A stretch of DNA of 64,000 bases. Origin: Saccharofermentans sp. (GTDB lineage Bacteria; Bacillota; Clostridia; Saccharofermentanales; Saccharofermentanaceae). The stretch is taken from the NCBI GenBank assembly GCA_024403715.1, contig JAKSRJ010000005.1, positions 1-64,000 of the forward strand, written 5' to 3'. This document shows positions 6,805 to 15,382 of this stretch, in pieces (the stretch's first letter is position 1; each line of letters opens with the position of its first letter). The notes below the pieces were generated by a model. It ran no database searches, was not told where the DNA came from, and was given only the letters and a program-made list of their open reading frames with translations. The position numbers and the translations under genes were made by a program.

Positions 6805-9546
6805 ATGTCCGGTAGAAAAATTAAAAATCCGCTCCTTAAAAGAGTTCCAAGAGAATTCATCGGAGACTGGAAGAAATATATTATCGTTACACTCTTCCTA
6901 GTAGTAATGATTGGTGCTACTGCAGGAGTATATGTAGCAAATATCTCAATGATGTCAGCTTTTGATTCACTCGAAGATGACTATATTCTTGAAGATGGTC
7001 ATTTTGAGCTTAAGTCAAAAGCAGATGAGGACTTGCTTGAAGCTATTGCTACAGGAGATATGGCTGATCTTCGTGCTTACTATACTAATAAGGCGCATAA
7101 CGAGCTTAACGAAAGATTTGACGAAGAGTTCAGAAGTGAATTTGACAGTCGTTTTAATGATGAATTCGATAGTCAGTTTGAAGATGAATTTAATTCAGCT
7201 TTCGAAAGTCAGATTGAACTTATGGTAAGGGGGCAGGTAGAAGGTCTTGGTCTTCCAGAAGAGCAGATTGCCTTGATGGTTGAAAGTGCAATCGAAGACG
7301 CCTATGCTTCGGAAGATTATGAAGCCTCATATAACGAAGCTTATGATTCTGCTTATGATGAAGCTTATAGTAGTGCTTTCGAAGAAGCTTACGATGAAGC
7401 GTATGCACAGGCTTTAGCAGAAATTGATAGTGAAATTGAAGAAGAAATCACTAAAGCAGAAGAGCGCTATGAACTAAATAGCGAAGATTTTGAGGCAGTA
7501 CCTGTAACTATTTATGAGAATTTCTTTGTAAATCTTGATGAGAATAGTGACAGCAGAATCAGAGTTTTTGCTTATCAGACAAATGTAGATCTTCCTTGCA
7601 TTCATGAAGGACGCCTTCCAGTAAGTGAAAGCGAAATTGCAATCGACAGAATGCATGCTGATAATGCTTCAATTAAAGTAGGAGATATCATCAATATTGG
7701 TGGCAGCGAAATGGAGGTTGTAGGTCTCATTTCACTTGCTAATTACACAACACTTCATGAGAATAATTCAGATACAATGTTTAATGCTTTGACATTCGAT
7801 GTTGGTCTTGTGACAGATGAAGGTTTTGAGGCGCTTTCAGAAGATAGAAATATCCACTATATGTACAGTTGGATTTATAATACAGATCCTGCTGATAGGA
7901 TTTCTGAGAAGACTGCAGGTGACAATTTTCTTAAGGCGATAATCACTCAGGTTGCAGCTTCAGACAATGAACTCGAAGATTTTCTTCCTGCATATATTAA
8001 CCAGGCAATTACTTTCGCTCCTGAGGATGTTGGTGGAGATATGGCGATGGTAGGCGTACTCCTTTATATCTTTATTGGAATCATTGCTTTTATTTTTGCT
8101 GTTACTATTAGCTCTACTATTGCAAAGGAAGCTTCGGTTATTGGTACACTTCGTGCATCTGGTTATACAAAGGGTGAACTTATTTCACACTATATGGCAA
8201 TGCCAATTGTAGTTACACTTCTTTCTGCTGTTATTGGAAATATCTTAGGTTACACAATGCTTAAAGAAGCAGTTAAGTCTCTTTACTATAACAGCTATAG
8301 TCTCCCTGTATTTAAGACTTTGTGGAGTAGTGAGGCTTTTGTTAAGACTACATTGATTCCACTTGTTCTTGTACTTATCGTAAACCTTGTGGTTATCGCA
8401 TATAAGCTTCGCTTGTCTCCTTTGAAGTTCTTAAGACATGATCTTAAGAGTGGTAAAAAGCATAATGCACTTAAGCTTCCAAACTGGAAGTTCTTTACAA
8501 GATTTAGAACAAGAATTCTTTCTCAGAACAGAGCTAACTACATTATCCTTGCTTTCGGCGTTATCTTTGTAATGTTCCTTATGACATTTGCTTGTGCGAT
8601 GCCTGATACACTTGATCATATTAAGAGTACTTTCGGTGACACACTCTTTGCTGATTATCAGGTTATCTTAAAGTCAACTGAAGATGATGACGGCAATATA
8701 ATTTCTACTTCAAATTCTGATGCAGAAAAGTTTTCAATTACAGGCCTTATTTACAAAGGTGAGATTGATGAAGAAATCTCTGTATATGGTTTTGTGAATG
8801 ACAGCAGATACTTTGAAGTTCCAGAATTAAATGAAGGTGAAGTTGTAATTTCTACTTCATTTGCTGAGAAGTATGGAATTAAAATAGGCGACGTTATTAC
8901 TCTTGAAGAAGAGTACGAGAACGTATCTTACGAGTTCAATGTAGCGTACATTAAGGATGCAAGCACTATTATCGGTGTGTTCGTGGATATTGATTCATAT
9001 AATGAGATTTTTGACCTTGATGAAGAGTCTTTCTCTGGTTTCTTGTCTTCTACACCAATAGAAGATGTTGAAGAGAAGTATATTGGAAAGACAATTACAA
9101 GCGAAGATTTGCTTATGCAGGCAAAACAGCTTGATCATTCAATGGGTTCAATGTTTGATTACTTTAGTTATGTATGTGTAATTATGGCTGCAGTTTTGAT
9201 TTATCTTTTGACAAAAATCATCATTGAGAAGAATGAGAATGCTATTTCGATGACAAAGATTTTGGGTTATAGACAAGGTGAGATTGCTTCTCTTTATCTT
9301 GTAAGTACAACATGGGTAATGCTTGTAGTTGAGCTTTTTGCTGTATTTGCTGGAAGATTCATTATGAGCATTGTTTGGAAAATTTTCCTTAAGAGTATGC
9401 CAGGCTGGTTTCCATTTTATATGGAGAATATGTCCATGGTAAAAATCTTCGTCCTTGTATTCCTGGCTTTCCTTGTAATTATGTTCTTTGACTATAGTAG
9501 AATTCGTCGTATACCAATGGATGAAGCTCTTAAGAATGTTGAGTGA
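6805..9546 (+). CDS. FtsX-like ABC permease with aromatic period-4 repeats
   Basis: 913-residue permease of the MacB/FtsX class. An N-terminal membrane helix (about 24-48) is followed by a large extracytoplasmic domain to about residue 410, three FtsX helices (about 415-535), a second extracytoplasmic domain after a helix near 575-590, and a last FtsX helix set at about 785-905. Residues 105-140 and 172-215 are unusual: Phe or Tyr at every fourth position, separated by acidic and small residues, as in FDSRFNDEFDSQF and YDSAYDEAYSSAF. This predicts a long extracellular helix with one aromatic face. It partners the ATPase just upstream. The substrate is unknown; antimicrobial-peptide resistance and lipoprotein or envelope remodelling are the usual roles. 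Confidence 0.85.
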   Translation: MSGRKIKNPLLKRVPREFIGDWKKYIIVTLFLVVMIGATAGVYVANISMMSAFDSLEDDYILEDGHFELKSKADEDLLEAIATGDMADLRAYYTNKAHNELNERFDEEFRSEFDSRFNDEFDSQFEDEFNSAFESQIELMVRGQVEGLGLPEEQIALMVESAIEDAYASEDYEASYNEAYDSAYDEAYSSAFEEAYDEAYAQALAEIDSEIEEEITKAEERYELNSEDFEAVPVTIYENFFVNLDENSDSRIRVFAYQTNVDLPCIHEGRLPVSESEIAIDRMHADNASIKVGDIINIGGSEMEVVGLISLANYTTLHENNSDTMFNALTFDVGLVTDEGFEALSEDRNIHYMYSWIYNTDPADRISEKTAGDNFLKAIITQVAASDNELEDFLPAYINQAITFAPEDVGGDMAMVGVLLYIFIGIIAFIFAVTISSTIAKEASVIGTLRASGYTKGELISHYMAMPIVVTLLSAVIGNILGYTMLKEAVKSLYYNSYSLPVFKTLWSSEAFVKTTLIPLVLVLIVNLVVIAYKLRLSPLKFLRHDLKSGKKHNALKLPNWKFFTRFRTRILSQNRANYIILAFGVIFVMFLMTFACAMPDTLDHIKSTFGDTLFADYQVILKSTEDDDGNIISTSNSDAEKFSITGLIYKGEIDEEISVYGFVNDSRYFEVPELNEGEVVISTSFAEKYGIKIGDVITLEEEYENVSYEFNVAYIKDASTIIGVFVDIDSYNEIFDLDEESFSGFLSSTPIEDVEEKYIGKTITSEDLLMQAKQLDHSMGSMFDYFSYVCVIMAAVLIYLLTKIIIEKNENAISMTKILGYRQGEIASLYLVSTTWVMLVVELFAVFAGRFIMSIVWKIFLKSMPGWFPFYMENMSMVKIFVLVFLAFLVIMFFDYSRIRRIPMDEALKNVE

Positions 9547-9555
9547 TGATATAAT
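9547..9555 (+). promoter_or_regulatory. Extended -10 promoter of the ZIP gene
   Basis: TGATATAAT is a perfect extended -10 (TGn plus TATAAT) starting directly after the permease stop. The -35 region lies inside the upstream coding sequence and is weak. The transcription start would be near 9562, giving a leader of about 24 nt with GAGAGG. Confidence 0.6.
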
Positions 9556-9585
9556 AAGAACAAAAATAGAAGAGAGGCAGACAAT

Positions 9586-10365
9586 ATGAATGGTTACTTG
9601 TTAATTGGGTTATTGGTTCCATTCTTAGGAACTGCGCTCGGATCCATGCTTGTTCTGTTCATGAAAAATGAGATGAATCCAAATCTGCAGCGAATTCTTA
9701 CCGGATTTGCTGCAGGTGTCATGGTATCAGCATCTTTCTGGAGTTTGTTGATTCCAGCAGTAAATCAGGCATCAGAAGAGATGGGAAAACTTGCAGTATT
9801 ACCTACTTCTATAGGTTTTTGTTTTGGCATTTTATTTCTTCTTTTGATTGATACTTTAACTCCACATATGCATCTTGATGAGACTGTTGAAGGACCTAGA
9901 AGTAACTTGAAGAAAAATACAATGCTTGTTCTGGCGGTTGTTATTCATAATATCCCAGAGGGTATGGCGGTAGGTGTTTTATTCGCTGGGTGGATGCAGG
10001 GAAATAGTCTTGTGTCTTTTTCTGCAGCACTGTCTCTGGCAATTGGTATTGCTGTCCAGAACTTCCCTGAAGGTGCAATCATTTCGATGCCTTTACATGC
10101 TTCAGGAGTAAGCAAGGCGAAGGCATGCATGCAGGGTATTCTTTCTGGTGCCGTCGAGCCAGTCGCGGGATTTATCACAATACTGCTTGCATCGCTTATC
10201 GTGCCTCTGATGCCAGGTCTATTAAGTTTTGCTGCAGGCGCGATGATTTATGTAGTTGTAGAGGAATTAATCCCAGAGATGAGTGAAGGTAAACACACTA
10301 ATCTTGCTACAGTCGCATTCATGGTTGGCTTCGTTAGTATGATGATTTTAGATGTTGCTATGTAG
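9586..10365 (+). CDS. ZIP family divalent metal transporter
   Basis: 259-residue ZIP permease (ZupT/GufA-like), a membrane protein that imports Zn2+ or related metals. The metal-site motifs of helix IV (HNIPEG, His121 to Glu125) and helix V (NFPEG, Asn159 to Glu162) are present. About eight helices are predicted, with a polar loop near 95-110 that includes HMHLDE. Length is normal. It is probably monocistronic from the extended -10 at 9547. It converges on the minus-strand gene at 10368 with a 2-nt gap and no terminator between. Confidence 0.88.
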   Translation: MNGYLLIGLLVPFLGTALGSMLVLFMKNEMNPNLQRILTGFAAGVMVSASFWSLLIPAVNQASEEMGKLAVLPTSIGFCFGILFLLLIDTLTPHMHLDETVEGPRSNLKKNTMLVLAVVIHNIPEGMAVGVLFAGWMQGNSLVSFSAALSLAIGIAVQNFPEGAIISMPLHASGVSKAKACMQGILSGAVEPVAGFITILLASLIVPLMPGLLSFAAGAMIYVVVEELIPEMSEGKHTNLATVAFMVGFVSMMILDVAM

Positions 10366-10367
10366 TT

Positions 10368-10850
10368 TTAATTTACTACCTTCGCATAAAGCTCAGGACT
10401 TAATGTATTTGTTCTAAGGCTGTAGACAGTAATTAATTTACCTCCCGCCTTAACAATCGCAATCTCATCGCCTTCTTCAAGCGTATCGTAAACAGAAGAG
10501 AAGACTTCGCCACGTGTAGGATAAACTTTCTGTGTCTGAATATACCAAGCAACTGTTCCATAGCCAGAATTACTTCTTCTATGGCGCTTGGTGCTTTTCT
10601 TTATGAGGATATCTTTCTCTATAGTGTAGTTACCTTTTTTAAGATTCTTAAGCTTTGATTTTTCCTTAGTGCTGCGGAAAAAACATATAACTCCTAGCAC
10701 GATTAATAGTAAAGCAGCAAATGGAATTCCACCCATAGCACCACCAAAGATAATTAATATTGGTGCCATTATAAAGAATACTAGAAGGTTCTTTTGTCCC
10801 TTCATAACGTCATATTGATAGTTATAAATCTGTTCAAATGTAATTTCCAT
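10368..10850 (-). CDS. Uncharacterised membrane-anchored protein
   Basis: 160 residues, family not recognised. Two adjacent hydrophobic stretches at about 22-41 and 44-60 form a hairpin anchor near the N-terminus, followed by a basic segment (KSTKEKSKLKNLKKG) and a soluble beta-rich domain to the C-terminus. The ribosome site is weak (AAAGAG). A TATAAT lies on the minus strand at 10882-10887. No functional clue comes from the convergent ZIP gene or the divergent corA gene. Confidence 0.6.
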   Translation of the reverse strand: MEITFEQIYNYQYDVMKGQKNLLVFFIMAPILIIFGGAMGGIPFAALLLIVLGVICFFRSTKEKSKLKNLKKGNYTIEKDILIKKSTKRHRRSNSGYGTVAWYIQTQKVYPTRGEVFSSVYDTLEEGDEIAIVKAGGKLITVYSLRTNTLSPELYAKVVN

Positions 10851-10881
10851 AGCGATATCTCTTTATTAGGTTTATATCTAG

Positions 10882-10929
10882 ATTATAGTATCTATCTACT
10901 AATAATCATAGGACGATGTGTGATAGAAT
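10882..10929. promoter_or_regulatory. Divergent promoters
   Basis: The minus-strand TATAAT (10882-10887) suits the gene ending at 10850. On the + strand TGATAGAAT (10921-10929) is an extended -10 for corA, giving a leader of about 27 nt with no clear Shine-Dalgarno sequence. The -35 regions are poor for both. Confidence 0.45.
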
Positions 10930-10962
10930 AATTCCTATCTTAAAATTACGAGTGATACCTAT

Positions 10963-11904
10963 ATGTTTTATAAATTTAGCGACAAACTTACTTCTAGCGA
11001 TAACTATTCTCCTAACAAAAAGGGATTATTAGTAGGATATGTGACTTATGATGAACTTAAGGATTTGGCGCCTCAGCTAGGCTTTGATCCATCAACAGTA
11101 GCTAGCTGTCAGAGTACTAATACAGTATTTAGATCCGGTATCGAGATTTACGATAACTACACCTTTACTGAGCTTAAGGTTATCGACCCAGTTCATGGAA
11201 AAAATGACGACAGTACGGATTACCTCGCCCTTTATTTTAAGCACGATGTTTTGATTGTAGTTGATGTGGAGGATACAGACTCTTCTACCAAGAATAAGTT
11301 TGAGCGTGCACTTAAGAGATTTACGCCTTCTAGCATGACTCTTGAAAAGCTAATATACGCATTCTTCGACGAGCTTCTTGCTAAGGATGTAGGCTTTATT
11401 GAGAAGCTTGGTCTAGAGGTATCCGATATGGAGGAGAGTATCATCGAGGGTACTCCTGACGACGACATCAATAGCAAGCTTTTAAAACTTAAGCGTAAGC
11501 TCCTTCAGGTGCATAACTACTACGAGCAGTGCCTTGATATCTTCGAGACATTAGATGCCAACGAGAACGATATCTTTGATATGGATACGCTCATGTATAT
11601 TTCTAATATCACTCAGAGAGTAGTAAGACTTCGTGAGGATGTAGATTCTATTAATAATGCCGTTGTTCATTTGCAAGACGCATATTCTGCATATCTTGAT
11701 AAAAAGATGAATACCACAATGAAGTATCTTACAGTACTAACTACAGTATTTTTTCCGCTTACAATTATCGTAGGCTGGTACGGAATGAACTTCCTCTATA
11801 TGCCAGAGTTTGCATGGAAATACGGATATCTATATGTAATCGGCCTATCAATTGCTACTATTGTCTTGCTTGCATTTATTGCTCGCAAAAAGAATTGGTT
11901 CTAA
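10963..11904 (+). CDS. corA: CorA family Mg2+ transporter
   Basis: 313-residue CorA-type channel, a homopentamer importing Mg2+ (and sometimes Co2+ or Ni2+). The long cytoplasmic domain has acidic and helical stretches. Two C-terminal helices flank the signature YGMN (GMN at 274-276) that forms the selectivity filter. The final residues are basic, as is usual. The ATG has no good ribosome site. Divergent from the uncharacterised gene at 10368; probably monocistronic. Confidence 0.9.
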   Translation: MFYKFSDKLTSSDNYSPNKKGLLVGYVTYDELKDLAPQLGFDPSTVASCQSTNTVFRSGIEIYDNYTFTELKVIDPVHGKNDDSTDYLALYFKHDVLIVVDVEDTDSSTKNKFERALKRFTPSSMTLEKLIYAFFDELLAKDVGFIEKLGLEVSDMEESIIEGTPDDDINSKLLKLKRKLLQVHNYYEQCLDIFETLDANENDIFDMDTLMYISNITQRVVRLREDVDSINNAVVHLQDAYSAYLDKKMNTTMKYLTVLTTVFFPLTIIVGWYGMNFLYMPEFAWKYGYLYVIGLSIATIVLLAFIARKKNWF

Positions 11905-11943
11905 TCCTATTTATTTCCGCAAACTAAATGCTTGGAATATTAG

Positions 11944-12201
11944 TTAGAAGTTCTCGTTTAAGAATTTCTTGATGCCTTCAGCGGCACGTTCTTCGTCTTC
12001 GCCGATAGTGTTTACTGTGATCTCGTCGCCACACTTAATACCAAGACTCATTACAGCAAGAATCTGTGTAGCTTCTGCAGATTTATCACCGTTAGTAATA
12101 ACGACTTTACTTATATACTTTGATGCTGCAGTGCTAAGCTGGCCTGCTGGTCTTACGTGAACGCCAATCTCGTTCTTGATAGTATAAGTAAAAGTCTTCA
12201 T
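11944..12201 (-). CDS. HPr-family phosphocarrier with Gln at position 46
   Basis: 85 residues, a full-length HPr fold. The phospho-accepting His15 is in GVHVRPAG, so phosphotransfer from PTS enzyme I is possible. Where Gram-positive HPr has the regulatory Ser46 (SIMGVMSLG), this protein has QILAVMSLG, with Gln exactly at 46. It therefore should not be a target of HPr kinase/phosphorylase or act as the CcpA corepressor in the usual way. It may be a paralogue serving a specialised PTS or a nitrogen-type PTS branch. The ATG follows GGGGGA. The promoter TATAAT is at 12233-12238 on the minus strand, next to the inverted repeat at 12244. Confidence 0.9.
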   Translation of the reverse strand: MKTFTYTIKNEIGVHVRPAGQLSTAASKYISKVVITNGDKSAEATQILAVMSLGIKCGDEITVNTIGEDEERAAEGIKKFLNENF

Positions 12202-12243
12202 ATTTATTGTCCCCCGGCAATGAATTTAAACAATTATACACCG

Positions 12244-12278
12244 TTGCTTGCAATGTGACAGAACTATATTGCAAGCAA
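12244..12278. promoter_or_regulatory. Perfect 11-bp inverted repeat, probable operator
   Basis: TTGCTTGCAAT (12244-12254) and ATTGCAAGCAA (12268-12278) are perfect inverted copies with a 13-bp spacer. They lie in the -35 regions of both divergent promoters (HPr-like gene leftward, DUF362 gene rightward), so a single regulator could control both. With no U-tract it is not a terminator. Confidence 0.6.
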
Positions 12279-12291
12279 TTTGTTAATTGTA

Positions 12292-12300
12292 TGTTATAGT
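12292..12300 (+). promoter_or_regulatory. Extended -10 promoter of the DUF362 operon
   Basis: TGTTATAGT matches the extended -10 pattern TGn-TATAGT. It lies 14 bp after the inverted repeat at 12268-12278. The leader of about 24 nt carries AAGGAG at good distance before the ATG at 12331. Confidence 0.55.
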
Positions 12301-12330
12301 GTAGACGACTAATTAAGGAGAATTACGCCC

Positions 12331-13452
12331 ATGGAAAAGTCCAAAGTTTACTACACAGATTTTAGAACAACATACGGTATTGGTCTTCCAACTAAGCTCG
12401 CTAAGCTTTGCCGTGCTGCTGGTATTGGCAATATGGATTTGGAGAATAAGTTTGTAGCTATCAAGATTCATTTCGGTGAGCTTGGTAATCTCGCATACCT
12501 TCGTCCTAACTATGCTAAGGCAGTAGCTGATGTTATTAAGGAGAACGGCGGCATGCCTTTCCTTACTGACTGTAATACGCTTTATCCTGGGTCACGTAAG
12601 AATGCACTCGAGCATATAAGCTGCGCACAGGAAAATGGTTTTAATGAGCTTACAACTGGTTGCCACATCATCATTGCTGACGGTCTTCGTGGTACAGATG
12701 ATATTGCAGTTCCTGTAGTAGGTGGTGAGTATTGTAAGGAAGCTTACATTGGCCGTGCAGTAATGGATGCTGATGTGTTTATTTCGCTTAATCACTTTAA
12801 GGGACATGAGTGCACAGGTTTTGGTGGCGCGATTAAGAATATCGGTATGGGCTGCGGAAGCCGCGCTGGTAAGATGCAGCAGCATAACCATGGTAAGCCA
12901 GTTATTAATCAGGATTTGTGTAAGGGCTGTAAGCGCTGCACTAAGGAATGTGGTTCCGATGCTATTACTGTAGTAAATGGTAAGGCTTCAATCGACGAGA
13001 ATACATGTAAGGGATGCGGACGCTGTATCGGCGCATGTGCTTTTGATTCTATCGCTAATCCTAATGATAATGCTAACGAAGTTTTGGGATGTAAGATGGC
13101 TGAGTATACTAAGGCAGTATTAGAAGGTAGACCTCACTTCCACGTAAGCTTAATCGTAGATGTATCTCCTAACTGTGACTGTCACCCAGAAAACGATGCA
13201 CCAATCCTTCCTAATATTGGTATGTTCGCTTCATTTGATCCAGTTGCTTTGGATCAGGCTTGCGTTGATGCATGTCAGGCAGCAGACCCAATTAGAAATT
13301 CTCAGCTTGGTGATAACTTAGCAAAATCTGATTGGCATCATCATCACGATCACTTTAAGGATTCAAATCCTAATGTTGCTTGGAAAGAGACATTGGAGCA
13401 TGCAGAAAAGCTCGGTATAGGAACAAGAGAATACGAGCTTATTAAGATGTAA
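12331..13452 (+). CDS. DUF362 protein with two 4Fe-4S clusters
   Basis: 373 residues. A DUF362 fold surrounds a bacterial ferredoxin insert with two CX2CX2CX3C motifs: Cys197, 200, 203, 207 and Cys226, 229, 232, 236. The family is cytoplasmic, common in anaerobes, and presumed to be an electron-transfer or radical-type redox enzyme without an established substrate. The His-rich segment HHHHDH near 329-334 could bind metal. It has a strong AAGGAG site and its own promoter. The ABC-F gene starts inside its stop codon, so the two are co-expressed. Confidence 0.85.
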   Translation: MEKSKVYYTDFRTTYGIGLPTKLAKLCRAAGIGNMDLENKFVAIKIHFGELGNLAYLRPNYAKAVADVIKENGGMPFLTDCNTLYPGSRKNALEHISCAQENGFNELTTGCHIIIADGLRGTDDIAVPVVGGEYCKEAYIGRAVMDADVFISLNHFKGHECTGFGGAIKNIGMGCGSRAGKMQQHNHGKPVINQDLCKGCKRCTKECGSDAITVVNGKASIDENTCKGCGRCIGACAFDSIANPNDNANEVLGCKMAEYTKAVLEGRPHFHVSLIVDVSPNCDCHPENDAPILPNIGMFASFDPVALDQACVDACQAADPIRNSQLGDNLAKSDWHHHHDHFKDSNPNVAWKETLEHAEKLGIGTREYELIKM

Positions 13453-15371
13453 TGCTTTTAATTAACGCATCAAGTTTAAATAAAACTTTTTCAGGAGACG
13501 TGCTCTTTGAGGACGTTTCCTTTAATGTGTATGATTCTGACAAGATTGGCTTTGTTGGTGTTAATGGTGCAGGTAAGTCCACGCTTTTTAAAATCATCAC
13601 TGGTAGTATGAGCCACGACAGTGGTGATATTAACAAAAACAAAGATATGCGGATTGGCTACCTCGAGCAGCATCCAGTAACTAACGATAACGCCACGATT
13701 ATGGATGAGATAATGACGGTCTTTTCTGAAGTAATCGATATCGAGCAAGAGCTTACGAATATAAATCACGATATAGAGAATGGGATAGGCGATATCGACA
13801 TTCTAGTTAAGAGACAGGCTTATTTGCAGGAGCGCTTCATAGAACTTGATGGTGCTTACTATAAGTCTAAGATTAAAAGCGTTCTAACAGGTCTTGGCTT
13901 TTCTGAAGATGATTTTGATACGCCTCTAGGAAAGTTGTCTGGTGGACAGAAGACTCGTGTAGAGCTTTGTAAGATTTTATTATCGAACACTAATCTGCTT
14001 TTGCTTGATGAGCCAACTAACCACCTTGATATCGATTCAGTAGAGTGGCTTGAGGATTTTCTTACTTCATATAAGGGTGCTTTTATCGTTATTTCTCACG
14101 ATAGATTCTTTTTAGATCGAGTAACGGAGAAGACGTTTGAGCTTGAGAATAAGCATCTTCGTTCCTTTGATGGTAACTATAGTGAATACGTAGCGCAGCG
14201 AGAGATTGAAAAGCTTACAGAGCAGCGCAACTACGATTACACTATCCGTGAAATTCATCGTCTCGAGGAAGTAATTGAGCAGCAAAGAGTTTGGAAAAAG
14301 AAGAAAAATAAGAAGACTCATACTCTTGATAACACTCGTAAGGCAATCGAGAGACTTCAGAAAAATCTTGTGGAACCTGAGAAGGGACCACAATCGATGC
14401 GCTTTAGATTTAAGGCGTGTCCAGGTGGTGCTAATAATGTGCTTATCACTGAAGATCTCGGTATGGAGTTTGGTGGGAATAAGCTCTTCGAGGACGTAAA
14501 TATTCATATCAAAAAGGGCGAGAAAGTATTCCTTCTAGGTCCTAATGGATGCGGTAAAACCACGCTGATTAAAATCCTTATGGAGCAGCATCAGCAGACT
14601 TCTGGTAAATACAAAGTTGGTGAGAATATTCATGTGGGTTACTATGATCAGCTTAACGAGAATGTAGACCGCAAAAAGACTGTTATCGATGAGATATGCG
14701 ATGAATATCCAGCCCTTACTCAGACTGAAGCAAGGAGCGCTTTGGCATTATTTCTTTTCAGAGGTGATGATGTCTTTAAGGACGTAAAGTCATTATCTGG
14801 AGGCGAGCTCGCGAGATTAGTTCTTACTAAGCTTTTGCTTAAGCAGGTAAATTTCTTAATCATGGATGAGCCTACTAACCACCTTGATATTATTTCCAGA
14901 GAAGCTCTAGAAAAGGCGCTTTTTGATTACGATGGAACTATGCTTATGGTTTCTCATGATAGATATTTTATTAATAAGCTCGCGGATAGAATTTTATATT
15001 TAACTCCTAACGGTATTATCGATTACGAAGGTAATTATGATGATTACCTTAATGGCAGACTGGAAGTAGTCGAAGAGGTTAAGGTTGAAGAGGAAGTATC
15101 TGAAGGTTATCTTGATTACCAGGAGAAGAAGAGATACGAAGCGCAGAAACGTAAGATTTTTAATCGCTTTGCAAAAGTGGAAGAACTAATCGAATCAAAT
15201 GACAAGAAGATAGATGAGCTAACTAAGGAGTGCGAGGACCCTAAAATCGCGACAGATTATGTTAAGTTAACTGAGCTCTCAAATACTATAGAAGAACTTC
15301 GTAATCAGCAGGATGCTTTGATGGAAGAGTGGGAAGAACTTCAGATTAAGATGGAAGAATACGAGAATTAA
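13452..15371 (+). CDS. ABC-F family ATPase
   Basis: 639 residues, soluble, with two ABC domains and no membrane segments. The first Walker A is GVNGAGKST and the second GPNGCGKTT; both have LSGG signatures and LLDEPTNHLD or IMDEPTNHLD Walker B boxes. A basic linker (KKKKNKKT) lies between the domains and a charged coiled coil of about 80 residues ends the protein, as in YdiF/Uup-type members. The family acts on ribosomes, assisting translation or protecting against antibiotics; which applies here is not decidable. It overlaps the upstream stop (TAATG). Confidence 0.92.
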   Translation: MLLINASSLNKTFSGDVLFEDVSFNVYDSDKIGFVGVNGAGKSTLFKIITGSMSHDSGDINKNKDMRIGYLEQHPVTNDNATIMDEIMTVFSEVIDIEQELTNINHDIENGIGDIDILVKRQAYLQERFIELDGAYYKSKIKSVLTGLGFSEDDFDTPLGKLSGGQKTRVELCKILLSNTNLLLLDEPTNHLDIDSVEWLEDFLTSYKGAFIVISHDRFFLDRVTEKTFELENKHLRSFDGNYSEYVAQREIEKLTEQRNYDYTIREIHRLEEVIEQQRVWKKKKNKKTHTLDNTRKAIERLQKNLVEPEKGPQSMRFRFKACPGGANNVLITEDLGMEFGGNKLFEDVNIHIKKGEKVFLLGPNGCGKTTLIKILMEQHQQTSGKYKVGENIHVGYYDQLNENVDRKKTVIDEICDEYPALTQTEARSALALFLFRGDDVFKDVKSLSGGELARLVLTKLLLKQVNFLIMDEPTNHLDIISREALEKALFDYDGTMLMVSHDRYFINKLADRILYLTPNGIIDYEGNYDDYLNGRLEVVEEVKVEEEVSEGYLDYQEKKRYEAQKRKIFNRFAKVEELIESNDKKIDELTKECEDPKIATDYVKLTELSNTIEELRNQQDALMEEWEELQIKMEEYEN

Positions 15372-15382
15372 GAGGTTTGCTT

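Noticed and set aside
13452..15371. ABC-F gene as a specific antibiotic-resistance determinant
   Set aside because: Sequence fits the general YdiF/Uup-type group; no resistance-type linker can be judged by eye.
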